Under the pieces are notes generated by a model. That model did not search any database and had not been told where the DNA came from. It worked only from the letters and a program-made list of their open reading frames with translations. The position numbers were made by a program, and so were the translations under genes. Positions 8,677 to 19,277 of a stretch of DNA of 55,621 nt are shown here, piece by piece; positions within the stretch are counted from its first letter, which is position 1, and each line of letters begins with the position of its first letter. The DNA is from Eubacteriales bacterium (lineage in GTDB: Bacteria > Bacillota > Clostridia > UBA1381): the NCBI GenBank assembly GCA_018384175.1, contig JAHAZB010000035.1, forward strand, positions 1-55,621, read 5' to 3'.

Positions 8677-10617
8677 ATGAGTAAAGCATACATCAAAATA
8701 ATTAAAATGCCGGTTAACGTAATAGAGAAGTCCAGCCCGTATCCCGATATGAGCGATACCAGATACTACTTTAAAGCCGGAGAGGGTTTGGAGAACGAAC
8801 TGTTTTTAGACAAGGGAACGGTTAAAAATATTTTCCCATATACTATGCAGGACATCTACTCGACAGAGCTTGTTAATAAGAAGGTAAAGACTGTTGTTCT
8901 TGAAAACAAGTACATAAAGGCTGTATTCTTACCCGAATACGGCGCAAGACTTATGTCTATTTATGACAAAACGAAGAAAAAGGATATAGTTTACAACAAC
9001 GATGCTATAAGAATTACGAACATAGCTCTCCGAAATGCATGGTTTGCGGGCGGTGTTGAGTGGAACAGCGGTATGCGTGGTCATACACCATTTACCTGCG
9101 ACAATGTTTTTTGCGAGATTATCGAGAACGGCGAAGAACCCGTTTTGAGATTTTATGAATGGGAAAGAATAAGAAAACAGTTTTTTGAGGTTTGTGCATA
9201 CCTTCCAAACGAAAGCAGACAGCTTTTTGTAAAGGTAAGACTCATCAACTGTAAGGACGAGGAAAACGAGGCTTATTGGTGGTCAAATATCGCTATTGAG
9301 GAAAAGCTCACCACAAGAGTTATAACCAACTGCGATGATACATATGCCCACAACTATAGCGGCGAAATCGTCAGAATTCCTGTTCCGTACAGAGGTCGTA
9401 CCGATATTACATATCCTACCCGAAACCAGGAAGCTGTTGACTATTTCTTCAAGACCTTTGATGACAGGCAGAGATTTGTAATGACTGCCGAGGATGACGG
9501 AAATGCTTTTTATCAGACATCCACAAACATCCTCAAAAGCAGAAAGGAATTTGTATGGGGTATGAATATGTCCTCATTCAACTGGCAAAGAGCTCTTGTT
9601 GGAACAAACAATGCATATCTTGAGGTTCAGGCAGGACTTGCAAATACGCAGATGGAATATCTGCCTATGCCTGCTAATGCTGAATGGGAATGGACAGAAG
9701 CCTATGGTATGACAACGGTAGATACCGAAAAGATTTTCTCTGACGACTGGACTGTTGCAAGAGAAGAAGGCGCAAGAGCAGTCGAAAGCGAATTAAATGA
9801 CGAGCAGCTTTTGAAGGCGGAGAATGAAATAAAGAAAATTTGTAAAAAGCAGGGTGAGCTTGTTCATAAGGGCTCAGCATGGGCAAGTCTTGAAAGCAAA
9901 ATCAATTACAGTAAGTGGTATGATATGTTTGCCCAGATTCCGCTTGAAGATGAACAAAAGCCGTGGCTTGAGCTTATTGAAACAGGAAAGTTTGTATGTC
10001 CTGACAAGGTAAGGGACAACCCAGCAGGATATATCTATGACAAAAAGCTTAAAGCTTTGCTCGAAAAGTGTACTGACAACTGGTACGCATATTTCCATCT
10101 TGGACTTATGTATTTTTATGAAGAAGATATTCAAAATGCAAAAGACGCATTTGAAAAATCACTGTCTATCAAGGAAAATCCGTGGGCATACTATGCACTC
10201 TCTCAGCTGTATATGGAGTGCAAAGATTATAAAACAGCACTGGCAAACATCAAAAAGGCATATAAATTCAATAAAAAAGATATTCGAATCCTTAAAGAGC
10301 TTTACAGATGTGCATCAGCAGCAGGCAAATCAGATGAATACATCAAGGTCTACGAAAAGCTACCCCAAAATATCAAGGATATTTCAAGAATCAAGCTTTG
10401 TCTTGCAGGAGCATATCTTGATATCGGTGATATAGATGCTTATGAAAAGCTTATGTCTATACCGTTCAGACTTTGCGATATTCGCGAGGGTGAAGCATCA
10501 GCAAGAACTGTCTGGAAAAAATATCTTGAGCTTAAGTATATGACTGATGAAATGTCCGAGCAGGAAAGAGAAAAAATCGTAGAAATGTACACTATTCCGC
10601 ACTGGATGGACTATTAA
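8677..10617 (+). CDS. DUF5107 domain protein with C-terminal TPR repeats
   Basis: VVLENKYIKAVFLPEYGARLMSIYDK...GGVEWNSGMRGHTPF is DUF5107-like; C-terminal helical repeats (WYAYFHLGLMYFYEEDIQNAKDAFEKSLSI). Confidence 0.75.
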   Translation: MSKAYIKIIKMPVNVIEKSSPYPDMSDTRYYFKAGEGLENELFLDKGTVKNIFPYTMQDIYSTELVNKKVKTVVLENKYIKAVFLPEYGARLMSIYDKTKKKDIVYNNDAIRITNIALRNAWFAGGVEWNSGMRGHTPFTCDNVFCEIIENGEEPVLRFYEWERIRKQFFEVCAYLPNESRQLFVKVRLINCKDEENEAYWWSNIAIEEKLTTRVITNCDDTYAHNYSGEIVRIPVPYRGRTDITYPTRNQEAVDYFFKTFDDRQRFVMTAEDDGNAFYQTSTNILKSRKEFVWGMNMSSFNWQRALVGTNNAYLEVQAGLANTQMEYLPMPANAEWEWTEAYGMTTVDTEKIFSDDWTVAREEGARAVESELNDEQLLKAENEIKKICKKQGELVHKGSAWASLESKINYSKWYDMFAQIPLEDEQKPWLELIETGKFVCPDKVRDNPAGYIYDKKLKALLEKCTDNWYAYFHLGLMYFYEEDIQNAKDAFEKSLSIKENPWAYYALSQLYMECKDYKTALANIKKAYKFNKKDIRILKELYRCASAAGKSDEYIKVYEKLPQNIKDISRIKLCLAGAYLDIGDIDAYEKLMSIPFRLCDIREGEASARTVWKKYLELKYMTDEMSEQEREKIVEMYTIPHWMDY

Positions 10618-10672
10618 GAATTCTTTTTGGAAAAGAAAATACTGATTTTAATAAATTTTTTATAAAAAAGTA

Positions 10673-10701
10673 TTGAAATTAGAAAAAAAATGTGATAATA
10701 T
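10673..10701 (+). promoter_or_regulatory. SigmaA-type promoter for rpsB-tsf
   Basis: TTGAAA - 17 nt - TAATAT. Confidence 0.65.
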
Positions 10702-10818
10702 ATCTTGGTATGACATTACACACATTCTGGGATTGCGGCAGTGTTGCCTTATTATATAAGGTTCTGACTGCAAAATGAACAGAATGGAGGAAAACAAAAA
10801 AACAAGGAGGAAAACAAA

Positions 10819-11562
10819 ATGTCAAACGTAATTTCTATGAAACAGCTTCTCGAAGCAGGCGTCCACTTCGGTCATCAGACCAGAAGATGGAACCCGAAAA
10901 TGGCGGAGTACATCTTCACCGAAAGGAACGGTATCTACATTATCGACCTTCAGAAGACTGTAAAAAAGGTTGAGGAAGCTTACTACTTCATCAAGGATGT
11001 AGCTGCAGAAGGTAAGACAATTCTTTTTGTAGGTACAAAGAGGCAGGCTCAGGATTCCATCAAGGAAGAGGCTGAGAGAGTTGGAATGCATTATGTAAAT
11101 GCAAGATGGCTCGGCGGTATGATGACAAACTTCAAGACAATTCAGAAGAGAATTGACCGCTTGGCTCAGATTAACAAGATGGAAGAAGAAGGCACATTCG
11201 ACCTTCTCCCTAAGAAGGAAGTTATCAAGCTTAAGGCTCAGAGAGACAAGCTTGAGAAGTACCTCGGCGGTATCAAAGAAATGAAGAAGCTTCCGGGCGC
11301 ACTTTTCGTTGTTGACCCAAGAAAAGAGAAGATTGCTATCGCAGAGGCTAAGAAGCTTGGTATCCCCGTTGTTGCTATCGTTGATACTAACTGTGATCCG
11401 GATGAGGTTGATTATGTAATCCCCGGTAACGATGATGCTATCCGCGCTGTTAAGCTTATCGCTTCAACAATGTCTAACGCAATCATCGAAGGCAGACAGG
11501 GTGTTGATGCAGTTGCTGCTGATGCTGAGGCTGAAGAAGCTGCTGAAACAGTTGAGGAATAA
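10819..11562 (+). CDS. rpsB: 30S ribosomal protein S2
   Basis: [22 protein letters not shown]...; strong SD. Confidence 0.98.
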   Translation: MSNVISMKQLLEAGVHFGHQTRRWNPKMAEYIFTERNGIYIIDLQKTVKKVEEAYYFIKDVAAEGKTILFVGTKRQAQDSIKEEAERVGMHYVNARWLGGMMTNFKTIQKRIDRLAQINKMEEEGTFDLLPKKEVIKLKAQRDKLEKYLGGIKEMKKLPGALFVVDPRKEKIAIAEAKKLGIPVVAIVDTNCDPDEVDYVIPGNDDAIRAVKLIASTMSNAIIEGRQGVDAVAADAEAEEAAETVEE

Positions 11563-11585
11563 TTCTTACAAGGAGGATATACAAA

Positions 11586-12488
11586 ATGGCATTTTCCGCA
11601 CAAGACGTTAAAACATTAAGAGAAATGACCGGCTGTGGTATGATGGACTGTAAAAAGGCTCTTACCGAAACAGACGGTGATATGGATAAAGCAGTAGAGT
11701 TCCTTAGAGAAAAGGGCTTGGCTACTGCAGCTAAGAAGGCTGGCAGAATCGCTTCTGAGGGTATCGTTAAATCTTACATCGACGGCAAGGTTGGCGTACT
11801 TGTAGAAGTAAACTCAGAAACAGACTTCGTTGCAAAGAACGACGAGTTCCTTGATTTCGTTGCTAATGTAGCAAAGACAGTTGCAGCTAACAATCCTGCA
11901 GATGTTGAAGCTTTGAAGGCACTCCCCATGGTTGGCGGCGAAGGCACAGTAGGCGACGAGCTTACAGCTAAGATTGCAAAAATCGGCGAAAATATGAACA
12001 TCAGACGTTTCGAGAGAATCGAAACAACAGGCGTTGTTGTAGATTACATCCACGCTGCAGGTAAGATTGGTGTTCTTGTTGAGGCTGACTCTGAAGATAA
12101 TGATGCTACAAGAGAGTGCCTTAGAAACGTTGCAATGCAGGTTGCAGCTCTTAATCCTAAGTACCTCTCAAGTGCTGATATTCCTGACGATTACAAAGAG
12201 CATGAGAAGAACATTCTTATCGCTCAGCTCCAGAACGATCCGAAAAATGCAAACAAGCCTGCTAACATCATCGAGAAGATGATTGAAGGCCGTCTTGCAA
12301 AGGAGTTCAAAGAGGTTTGTCTCTTAGAGCAGGAATACGTTAAGGCTGAGAACAAGGAAAGTGTTGCTAAGTACGTTGCAAGCGTTGGCAACATCACTCT
12401 CAAGCAGTTCGCTCGTTTCGAGACAGGCGAAGGTCTTGAGAAGAAGGAAGATAACTTCGCTGATGAAGTTGCTTCAATGGTTAAATAA
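11586..12488 (+). CDS. tsf: Elongation factor Ts
   Basis: VKTLREMTGCGMMDCKKALTETDGDMDKAVEFLREKG. Confidence 0.98.
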   Translation: MAFSAQDVKTLREMTGCGMMDCKKALTETDGDMDKAVEFLREKGLATAAKKAGRIASEGIVKSYIDGKVGVLVEVNSETDFVAKNDEFLDFVANVAKTVAANNPADVEALKALPMVGGEGTVGDELTAKIAKIGENMNIRRFERIETTGVVVDYIHAAGKIGVLVEADSEDNDATRECLRNVAMQVAALNPKYLSSADIPDDYKEHEKNILIAQLQNDPKNANKPANIIEKMIEGRLAKEFKEVCLLEQEYVKAENKESVAKYVASVGNITLKQFARFETGEGLEKKEDNFADEVASMVK

Positions 12489-12501
12489 GTTAAATAACTC
12501 A

Positions 12502-12531
12502 AAAAGCTACCTTATAACTAAGGTAGCTTTT
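12502..12531 (+). terminator. Intrinsic terminator after tsf
   Basis: AAAAGCTACCTTA-TAAC-TAAGGTAGCTTTT stem-loop. Confidence 0.8.
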
Positions 12532-12540
12532 CTTCTGTTT

Positions 12541-13009
12541 GGCTCCCTCTGACGAGGGAGCTGTCGAGCCTAAACGATACTGAGGGAGAGATTACACAGA
12601 TTCTTTAACCATTCTATCTATAAACTCACATACACCATAAAAATTCTTATCCACATCAATATTACATACGCGAAAAACTCTCAAGTTCATTTTTTACAAT
12701 TCTTTTGTTCTTATAGCATCTTTTTCAATCTGTTCAGCGGTATAATGTCCTCCACCATCAAGCTCAATTACCAATCTTGGCTTTGCGCAATAAAAATCAA
12801 CTATGTAATTACCTATTGCCTTTTGTCTTTGTAATCTTATTGGATAGTGCCTTAAAAACTCATACCACAGTTTTCTCTCCCACGGAGTTATATTCTTACG
12901 AAGTTCCTTTGCAAAGGGTATATTTTCTCTGTTGTAAGGTTTCATTTTCTCTCCCTCCGTCTTTGCTATACGCAAAAACACCTCCCTCTATCTGAGGGAG
13001 GCTTACTCT
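12541..13009. mobile_element. Repeat-flanked DUF559 element (MITE-like termini)
   Basis: Left end GCTCCCTC-TGAC-GAGGGAGC hairpin plus ACTGAGGGAGAGATTACACAG; right end CCTCCCTC-TATCT-GAGGGAGG hairpin; a DUF559 gene fills the interior. Confidence 0.6.
12592..12981 (-). pseudogene. DUF559 (Vsr/endonuclease-like) gene interrupted by an in-frame TAA
   Basis: NITPWERKLWYEFLRHYPIRLQRQKAIGNYIVDFYCAKPRLVIELDGGGHYTAEQIEKDAIRTKEL*KMNLRVFRVCNIDVDKNFYGVCEFIDRMVKESV; reading resumes in the same frame after the stop. Confidence 0.75.
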
Positions 13010-13661
13010 ACTTACTTGCTTCTATTCGTTCGGCAACCATCATATCCTTAATCTTCATAAGTCTGGTTATATTTGAACGTTCCGACTCGTCGAGCTTCAT
13101 TGTAATGTATTTAATGGTATCCTGATAATCGGGTATCATAACATATTCAAGCGCATTAACTCTACGTCTTGTACGTTCAATTTCACCTGCAAGCATACCT
13201 GCCGCTTTTTCAAGCTCAGCAAGCTTTAGCATATCAGCTGACACATCGGACAGCGCAGAAATGGCATCGTCCAAATCTCCGCCGGTATATGCATAGCCGT
13301 AGGAGAACATATCCCCTTCCGCCGTTGCTCTTGTGGTTGTCTTGAATACAGGAATATCCACACTCATTATATTTCTTTCTCCGACCTCTAAGGTTACCTC
13401 CTGTTTTGGAAGCAACAGAGCGGAGTCTATAACCTCACGTTGCAAAACCGAGCCCGCAATAGCAAAGCTTTGGTTTGCCGCCTTAAGTTTTTTCTCGGTA
13501 TTTTCACGCAAAACCTTTGCCTCACGCACAATATCAAGAAACTGTCTCATAAGCTCATCACGCTTATCCTTCAAAAGCTTATGACCGCGAAGTGCAACAG
13601 CAAGGCTTTTTTTGAGCCGTGTAAGCTCCATTCTGGTCGGATTTACATTTAGCTGTGCCAT
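13008..13661 (-). CDS. ntpD: V-type ATP synthase subunit D
   Basis: MAQLNVNPTRMELTRLKKSLAVALRGHKLLKDKRDELM; end of the V-ATPase operon. Confidence 0.95.
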   Translation of the reverse strand: MAQLNVNPTRMELTRLKKSLAVALRGHKLLKDKRDELMRQFLDIVREAKVLRENTEKKLKAANQSFAIAGSVLQREVIDSALLLPKQEVTLEVGERNIMSVDIPVFKTTTRATAEGDMFSYGYAYTGGDLDDAISALSDVSADMLKLAELEKAAGMLAGEIERTRRRVNALEYVMIPDYQDTIKYITMKLDESERSNITRLMKIKDMMVAERIEASK

Positions 13662-13688
13662 ATCTTTTCTCCTTTCTTACAGTACATT

Positions 13689-15059
13689 TTACTTACCATA
13701 ATAGAGATCAAGATATTCGTCTTTGATTCTTTTCAATTCACTTCTTGGCAAAATTGACAACAGCTTCCAGCCGATTTCGAGTGTTTCTTCAATAGTTCTG
13801 TTTGTTGTATATCCCTGTGAAACATACTGTTTTTCAAATTCATCAGCAAACTTTGCATAGAGCTTGTCAACATCAGAAAGTGCCGCTTCACCAAGAATTA
13901 CCATAAGTTCCTTAGCTTCTTTACCACGTGCATATGCCGCAAAAAGCTGGTTCATAGTATTTGCATGGTCTTCTCTTGTCTTACCCTTACCTATACCCTT
14001 ATCCTTAAGTCTCGAAAGACTCGGAAGAACATCAATAGGCGGTGCAATATTCTTTCTGTAAAGCTCACGGGAGAGGATAATCTGACCCTCTGTAATATAA
14101 CCTGTAAGGTCAGGAATCGGGTGAGTCTTATCATCCTCAGGCATGGAGAGGATAGGAATAAGAGTGATTGAACCGTCCTTACCCTTAAGTCTTCCTGCAC
14201 GCTCATAAAGAGTTGCAAGGTCGGTGTACATATAACCTGGGTATCCACGTCTGCCCGGTACTTCCTTTCTTGCCGCCGAAACCTCACGAAGCGCATCGGC
14301 ATAGTTAGTAATATCTGTCATAATAACCAAAACGTGCATACCACACTCAAATGCAAGATATTCAGCCGCAGTAAGTGCCATACGCGGCGTTGCAATACGT
14401 TCAATTGCAGGGTCATTTGCAAGATTTATAAAGAGAACCGTTCTCTCCATAGCACCTGTCTTCTTAAAGTCCTCAACGAAGAAGTTAGCTTCCTCGAATG
14501 TGATACCTATAGCCGCAAATACAACGGCAAATTTCTCGTTAGTACCACGAACCTTAGCCTGTCTTGCAATCTGTGCCGCAAGGTTTGCATGTGGCAGACC
14601 GCTACCAGAGAAAATCGGAAGCTTTTGTCCTCTTACAAGAGTATTCAGTCCGTCAATCGCACTTACACCCGTCTGTATAAACTCCTCAGGATAGTTTCTT
14701 GCTGCAGGATTCATCGGTGTTCCGTTGATATCAGCACGTTTTTCGGGGATTATTTCAGGCTTGCCGTCTTTGGGATGACCAAGACCGTCAAATACTCTGC
14801 CGAGCATTGCCTCAGACACGCCAAGCTCAATTCCGTGTCCTAAAAATCTTACTTTTGAGTCGGACAGATTGATGCCCGCACTACTTTCAAAAAGCTGTAC
14901 AAGTGCATCAGAGCCGTTTACCTCCAAAACCTTGCAACGACGGCGCTCACCGCTTGCAAGCTCAATTTCACCAAGCTCGTTATAGGTAACACCGCTGACA
15001 TTTTTAATCAGCATAAGAGGGCCTGCAACCTCCTGTATGGTTCTGTATTCCTTAGGCAT
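13689..15059 (-). CDS. ntpB: V-type ATP synthase subunit B
   Basis: [29 protein letters not shown]...[19 protein letters not shown]. Confidence 0.97.
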   Translation of the reverse strand: MPKEYRTIQEVAGPLMLIKNVSGVTYNELGEIELASGERRRCKVLEVNGSDALVQLFESSAGINLSDSKVRFLGHGIELGVSEAMLGRVFDGLGHPKDGKPEIIPEKRADINGTPMNPAARNYPEEFIQTGVSAIDGLNTLVRGQKLPIFSGSGLPHANLAAQIARQAKVRGTNEKFAVVFAAIGITFEEANFFVEDFKKTGAMERTVLFINLANDPAIERIATPRMALTAAEYLAFECGMHVLVIMTDITNYADALREVSAARKEVPGRRGYPGYMYTDLATLYERAGRLKGKDGSITLIPILSMPEDDKTHPIPDLTGYITEGQIILSRELYRKNIAPPIDVLPSLSRLKDKGIGKGKTREDHANTMNQLFAAYARGKEAKELMVILGEAALSDVDKLYAKFADEFEKQYVSQGYTTNRTIEETLEIGWKLLSILPRSELKRIKDEYLDLYYGK

Positions 15060-16828
15060 TATTTCTCCTCCCTCTTTATAGCGTCTATTTCTGATGAAAG
15101 CTCAGTTAAAATTGCATCATATTCAGCCGCAACCTTATTTTCTTCCACATACTTAATACGTCCTATTCGCTCACGGGCTGGGATTGAAACAAGCTTGTTT
15201 ATGCTTGCTCCATCTTTTAGTGCCGCTTCTGTCATATCATAGAACTTAAGCAAGAGTCTCATCATTACACATTGTTTTTCAAGCGAAGCGTAAGTATCAA
15301 CCTCGTGGAATGCGTCCTGATGCAAGTAGTCCTCACGAATTGACCTCGCAACCTCAAGCTTGAGTCTATCAGATGCAACAAGTGCATCCATACCTACAAG
15401 CTTAACAATTTCGTCAAGCTCTGCCTCATCCTGCAAGAGTGCCATAATTCTGTTTCTCTGCGGCATCCAGTCAGGCGATACGTTATCAGAATACCATTTC
15501 TCCATCATATCAAGATAGAGAGAATAGCTCTTAAGCCAGTTAATAGCAGGAAAATGTCTGCGGTAAGCAAGTGAAGAGTCAAGTCCCCAGAAAACCTTAA
15601 CAATTCTAAGTGTTGCCTGAGATACAGGCTCGGAAATATCGCCGCCCTGTGGTGATACCGCACCTACGATACTAAGTGCACCCACTCTTCCGTCGCTACC
15701 TTTAGACACAACACGTCCTGCTCTTTCGTAAAAGCCTGCTAAGCGGCTTGCAAGATATGCAGGATATCCTTCTTCACCCGGCATTTCCTCCAGTCTTCCG
15801 CTCATTTCACGAAGAGCCTCTGCCCAACGTGATGTGGAGTCTGCAAGAAGAACTACCGAATAGCCCATATCACGAAAATATTCCGCAATAGTAATACCTG
15901 TGTAAATACTTGCCTCACGTGCCGCAACCGGCATATCTGAGGTGTTAGCAATAAGAACAGTTCTCTCCATAAGTGTCTTGCCTGTTCTCGGGTCTTTGAT
16001 TTCAGGGAATTCGTTAAGAACATCGGTCATTTCGTTACCACGTTCTCCACAGCCGATATATACAACTATGTCCGCATCTGCCCATTTAGCAAGCTGATGC
16101 TGTACCACCGTTTTACCGCTGCCGAAAGGTCCCGGAACTGTTCCGACACCACCCTTTGCAATCGGGAAAAGTGTATCTATTACTCTCTGACCGGTAACAA
16201 GAGGTACGTCAGGAGAAAGCTTTTCCTTGTACGGTCTGCCAACACGAACAGGCCATTTTTGCATAAGCTTTACTTCATATATTTCGCCCTTGTCTGTCTT
16301 AATCTTACCAACCACCTCGTCAACTGTGTAGCTGCCACTGTTAAGCTCTATAAGCTCACCGTTCACATCAGGTGGTACCATTATTTTATGCGATACAACG
16401 TCTGTTTCCTGAACAGTACCCAAAACGTCGCCGCCCTCTACTCTGCCAAGTTTCGCCGTCGGCACAAAGTCCCATTTCTTCTCTCTGCTAAGAGCCGGAA
16501 CATCGACACCACGCTCTAAGTTAGTGCCTGCCTTTTCCATAATAGCGTCAAGAGGTCTTTGAATACCGTCGTAAATGCTCTTTATAAGACCGGGGCCAAG
16601 CTCAACCGAAAGAGGTGCACCTGTTGAGATTACCTCCTCACCGGGACCCATACCCGATGTTTCTTCATAAACCTGAATTGATGCGTCCTCGCCGTGCATT
16701 TCGATAATCTCGCCAACAAGACCGAGCTTACTTACACGGACAACGTCATACATATTCGCATCGCGCATACCGCCTGCAATTACAAGGGGGCCCGATACCT
16801 TTTTGATTATTCCGCTTTTATCAGCCAT
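15059..16828 (-). CDS. ntpA: V-type ATP synthase subunit A (catalytic)
   Basis: [39 protein letters not shown]. Confidence 0.98.
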   Translation of the reverse strand: MADKSGIIKKVSGPLVIAGGMRDANMYDVVRVSKLGLVGEIIEMHGEDASIQVYEETSGMGPGEEVISTGAPLSVELGPGLIKSIYDGIQRPLDAIMEKAGTNLERGVDVPALSREKKWDFVPTAKLGRVEGGDVLGTVQETDVVSHKIMVPPDVNGELIELNSGSYTVDEVVGKIKTDKGEIYEVKLMQKWPVRVGRPYKEKLSPDVPLVTGQRVIDTLFPIAKGGVGTVPGPFGSGKTVVQHQLAKWADADIVVYIGCGERGNEMTDVLNEFPEIKDPRTGKTLMERTVLIANTSDMPVAAREASIYTGITIAEYFRDMGYSVVLLADSTSRWAEALREMSGRLEEMPGEEGYPAYLASRLAGFYERAGRVVSKGSDGRVGALSIVGAVSPQGGDISEPVSQATLRIVKVFWGLDSSLAYRRHFPAINWLKSYSLYLDMMEKWYSDNVSPDWMPQRNRIMALLQDEAELDEIVKLVGMDALVASDRLKLEVARSIREDYLHQDAFHEVDTYASLEKQCVMMRLLLKFYDMTEAALKDGASINKLVSIPARERIGRIKYVEENKVAAEYDAILTELSSEIDAIKREEK

Positions 16829-16846
16829 CGTAATTATCCTTTCAGT

Positions 16847-17167
16847 TTATTCTTCATTGAATATAATATCAGAGCCAACCGCCTGTTCTACATATCGTTT
16901 AAGCGCCGCTCTGCCCATACCGAGATTTTCTCTCACACTCGGTATCGCAATTATTGCCGGAAGTTGCTTTTCACGGTATAAATCCTGTTCCTCCTGCATT
17001 TGACTTAAATACTGCTCGGTTACGTAGATTATACCATAGCCGCCCTCTGCAAGACGTGTAAGACTATCCTTTGCTTCGTCTATACCTTCCACCGGATATA
17101 TGTTAAGTCCGAGTGCTGAAAAGCCGCATATGCTGTCGTAATCACCAATAACACCGATTTTATACAT
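16847..17167 (-). CDS. V-type ATP synthase subunit F (NtpG-type)
   Basis: MYKIGVIGDYDSICGFSALGLNIYPVEGIDEA; position in operon. Confidence 0.9.
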   Translation of the reverse strand: MYKIGVIGDYDSICGFSALGLNIYPVEGIDEAKDSLTRLAEGGYGIIYVTEQYLSQMQEEQDLYREKQLPAIIAIPSVRENLGMGRAALKRYVEQAVGSDIIFNEE

Positions 17168-18107
17168 ACATATCACGCTGCCTTTCCCTTATTACTTCCT
17201 CTCCTACACCATTTTCCTTACAGGAAAGAATTATTCGTACTGCTTGAACCTCAAAGCTTTTTCCTATTAAAAATGCCATAATCGGACGGAAGCTCAGACA
17301 CTCCGCCTTTGCGCCCTTTACATATGCCAGACGTTTGTTATCACACCAACGCTCAAAGCTGCCTAAGGAGGTTACATCAGCATTATCAAATACTGATGTT
17401 ATAATGTCCTTAACCGCATCGACATCTGCAGCCTCGACAAGTCTTGTGTATAAGCTGTCATCAGGCACAAGTGCATTCTTTGTAAATTCCTTTGACTTAG
17501 CCGATTTTTTACATCGCCATGCAGTCTTCATATTATTAAGCTTTACCATAAGCTCAGCCCAACCGATTATAAATTCATCCTTTTCGGTCTTTGCACGTTT
17601 TAATAAAGCAAGCTGCTGTGCTTTGTCCACATAGACCTCCATTAACTGTCCGTCCATAGTGGTTGTCAGAATTTTGTATGCTTCCTCTGCAACATCTGCC
17701 ATAAACGCAGGAAGTACAGAAAAATCACCATCCGTCAGACTATCGGAAATCTCCTGAGGCTCAACTGCCGACGGCGTTAATACCATCTTGGTCCAGTCAG
17801 CCTTTGCCAGCTTTGATTTTAATATTGTTTTTAAGTTATGGAAATCATTTTCCCAGAGCAAAAGGTCTATAGGTGTCTGTTCATCACAGACTTCATATGC
17901 CGCATCCCATGCTCTTTTAAGTTCATTTTTTGTAAGCTCGTCAACCGTATCGCCTGTCCAGCCTCGGTCGGTCAGAATTCGTCTTGAAGCCGCCATATCC
18001 TCCGCTGCTATCAAAGCTTCGATATCGGTACGAGTCAGCATTTTATTTTCAATCGTTTTGATATATGCCACGGCATATGCGTACTCAACATCCTTCAAGT
18101 AATTCAC
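17160..18107 (-). CDS. ntpC: V-type ATP synthase subunit C
   Basis: YAYAVAYIKTIENKMLTRTDIEALI; position in operon. Confidence 0.92.
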   Translation of the reverse strand: MNYLKDVEYAYAVAYIKTIENKMLTRTDIEALIAAEDMAASRRILTDRGWTGDTVDELTKNELKRAWDAAYEVCDEQTPIDLLLWENDFHNLKTILKSKLAKADWTKMVLTPSAVEPQEISDSLTDGDFSVLPAFMADVAEEAYKILTTTMDGQLMEVYVDKAQQLALLKRAKTEKDEFIIGWAELMVKLNNMKTAWRCKKSAKSKEFTKNALVPDDSLYTRLVEAADVDAVKDIITSVFDNADVTSLGSFERWCDNKRLAYVKGAKAECLSFRPIMAFLIGKSFEVQAVRIILSCKENGVGEEVIRERQRDMYV

Positions 18108-18682
18108 TCCTTACAGCACCCTGATGCAATATCTGAAAATGTGTTATACTTATCCTCAAAAATCGCATCAAATGTACAATTAAGCTCTACTCTGCCGTAA
18201 CGGACCACAAAGCCCTTCTGTCCCAAATCCTCATCGGATAATGTAAGCTTACCCTTGATTTTTGACAGGCTTTCAACAAAGTCCTGCGGCATATTCTTCT
18301 TATCCTCGGCAGAAAGGAGAATTTCTCCTTCCATATCCTCGGCATTATTTTTATAGATTTCGGTCAGCAGTGCAAAATACTCATCTGTGGAAAGATTCAT
18401 AATACGTGCCTTTGCCTCTGCAATAATCTCGGCTACCACCGCATTTTCAGTAGCAAGAATTGCTTCTCGCTCCTTCGCATTCAGCAAAGCCTTTGCACTT
18501 TCTTCTGCCTGCTCATTTACAGCTGCTATATCTTCAGCCGCTTTAGCTTTTATCTTTTCTTCTTCAGCACTATATTCCGCTTTGATACCCTCTATAAGTT
18601 CAAGAGCATCGGCTTTTTTACTCTCTGCAGTCATTACTGCATCAGAGATTATTTTGCCTGTAATTAGTTCTAATCCTGCCAT
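18104..18682 (-). CDS. ntpE: V-type ATP synthase subunit E
   Basis: Charged helical stalk protein with C-terminal domain; position in operon. Confidence 0.88.
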   Translation of the reverse strand: MAGLELITGKIISDAVMTAESKKADALELIEGIKAEYSAEEEKIKAKAAEDIAAVNEQAEESAKALLNAKEREAILATENAVVAEIIAEAKARIMNLSTDEYFALLTEIYKNNAEDMEGEILLSAEDKKNMPQDFVESLSKIKGKLTLSDEDLGQKGFVVRYGRVELNCTFDAIFEDKYNTFSDIASGCCKE

Positions 18683-18781
18683 TATATATCTTTCCTTTCA
18701 TTGTAAATTCCACAAATCCCTACGATTAACAACTCTTAATCCAAGGTGCGAATAATGGTGAGATGCGGAAACTTAACCATT

Positions 18782-19255
<474 letters not shown>

Positions 19256-19277
19256 CTATCCTTTCGTATTTGAAATT

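Noticed and set aside
12541-12592. Second transcription terminator after tsf
   Set aside because: The hairpin lacks a T-run and matches the other CTCCCTC repeat ends, so it is better explained as an element terminus.
14334-14843. 169-aa plus-strand ORF inside ntpB
   Set aside because: Antisense shadow of a conserved V-ATPase gene.
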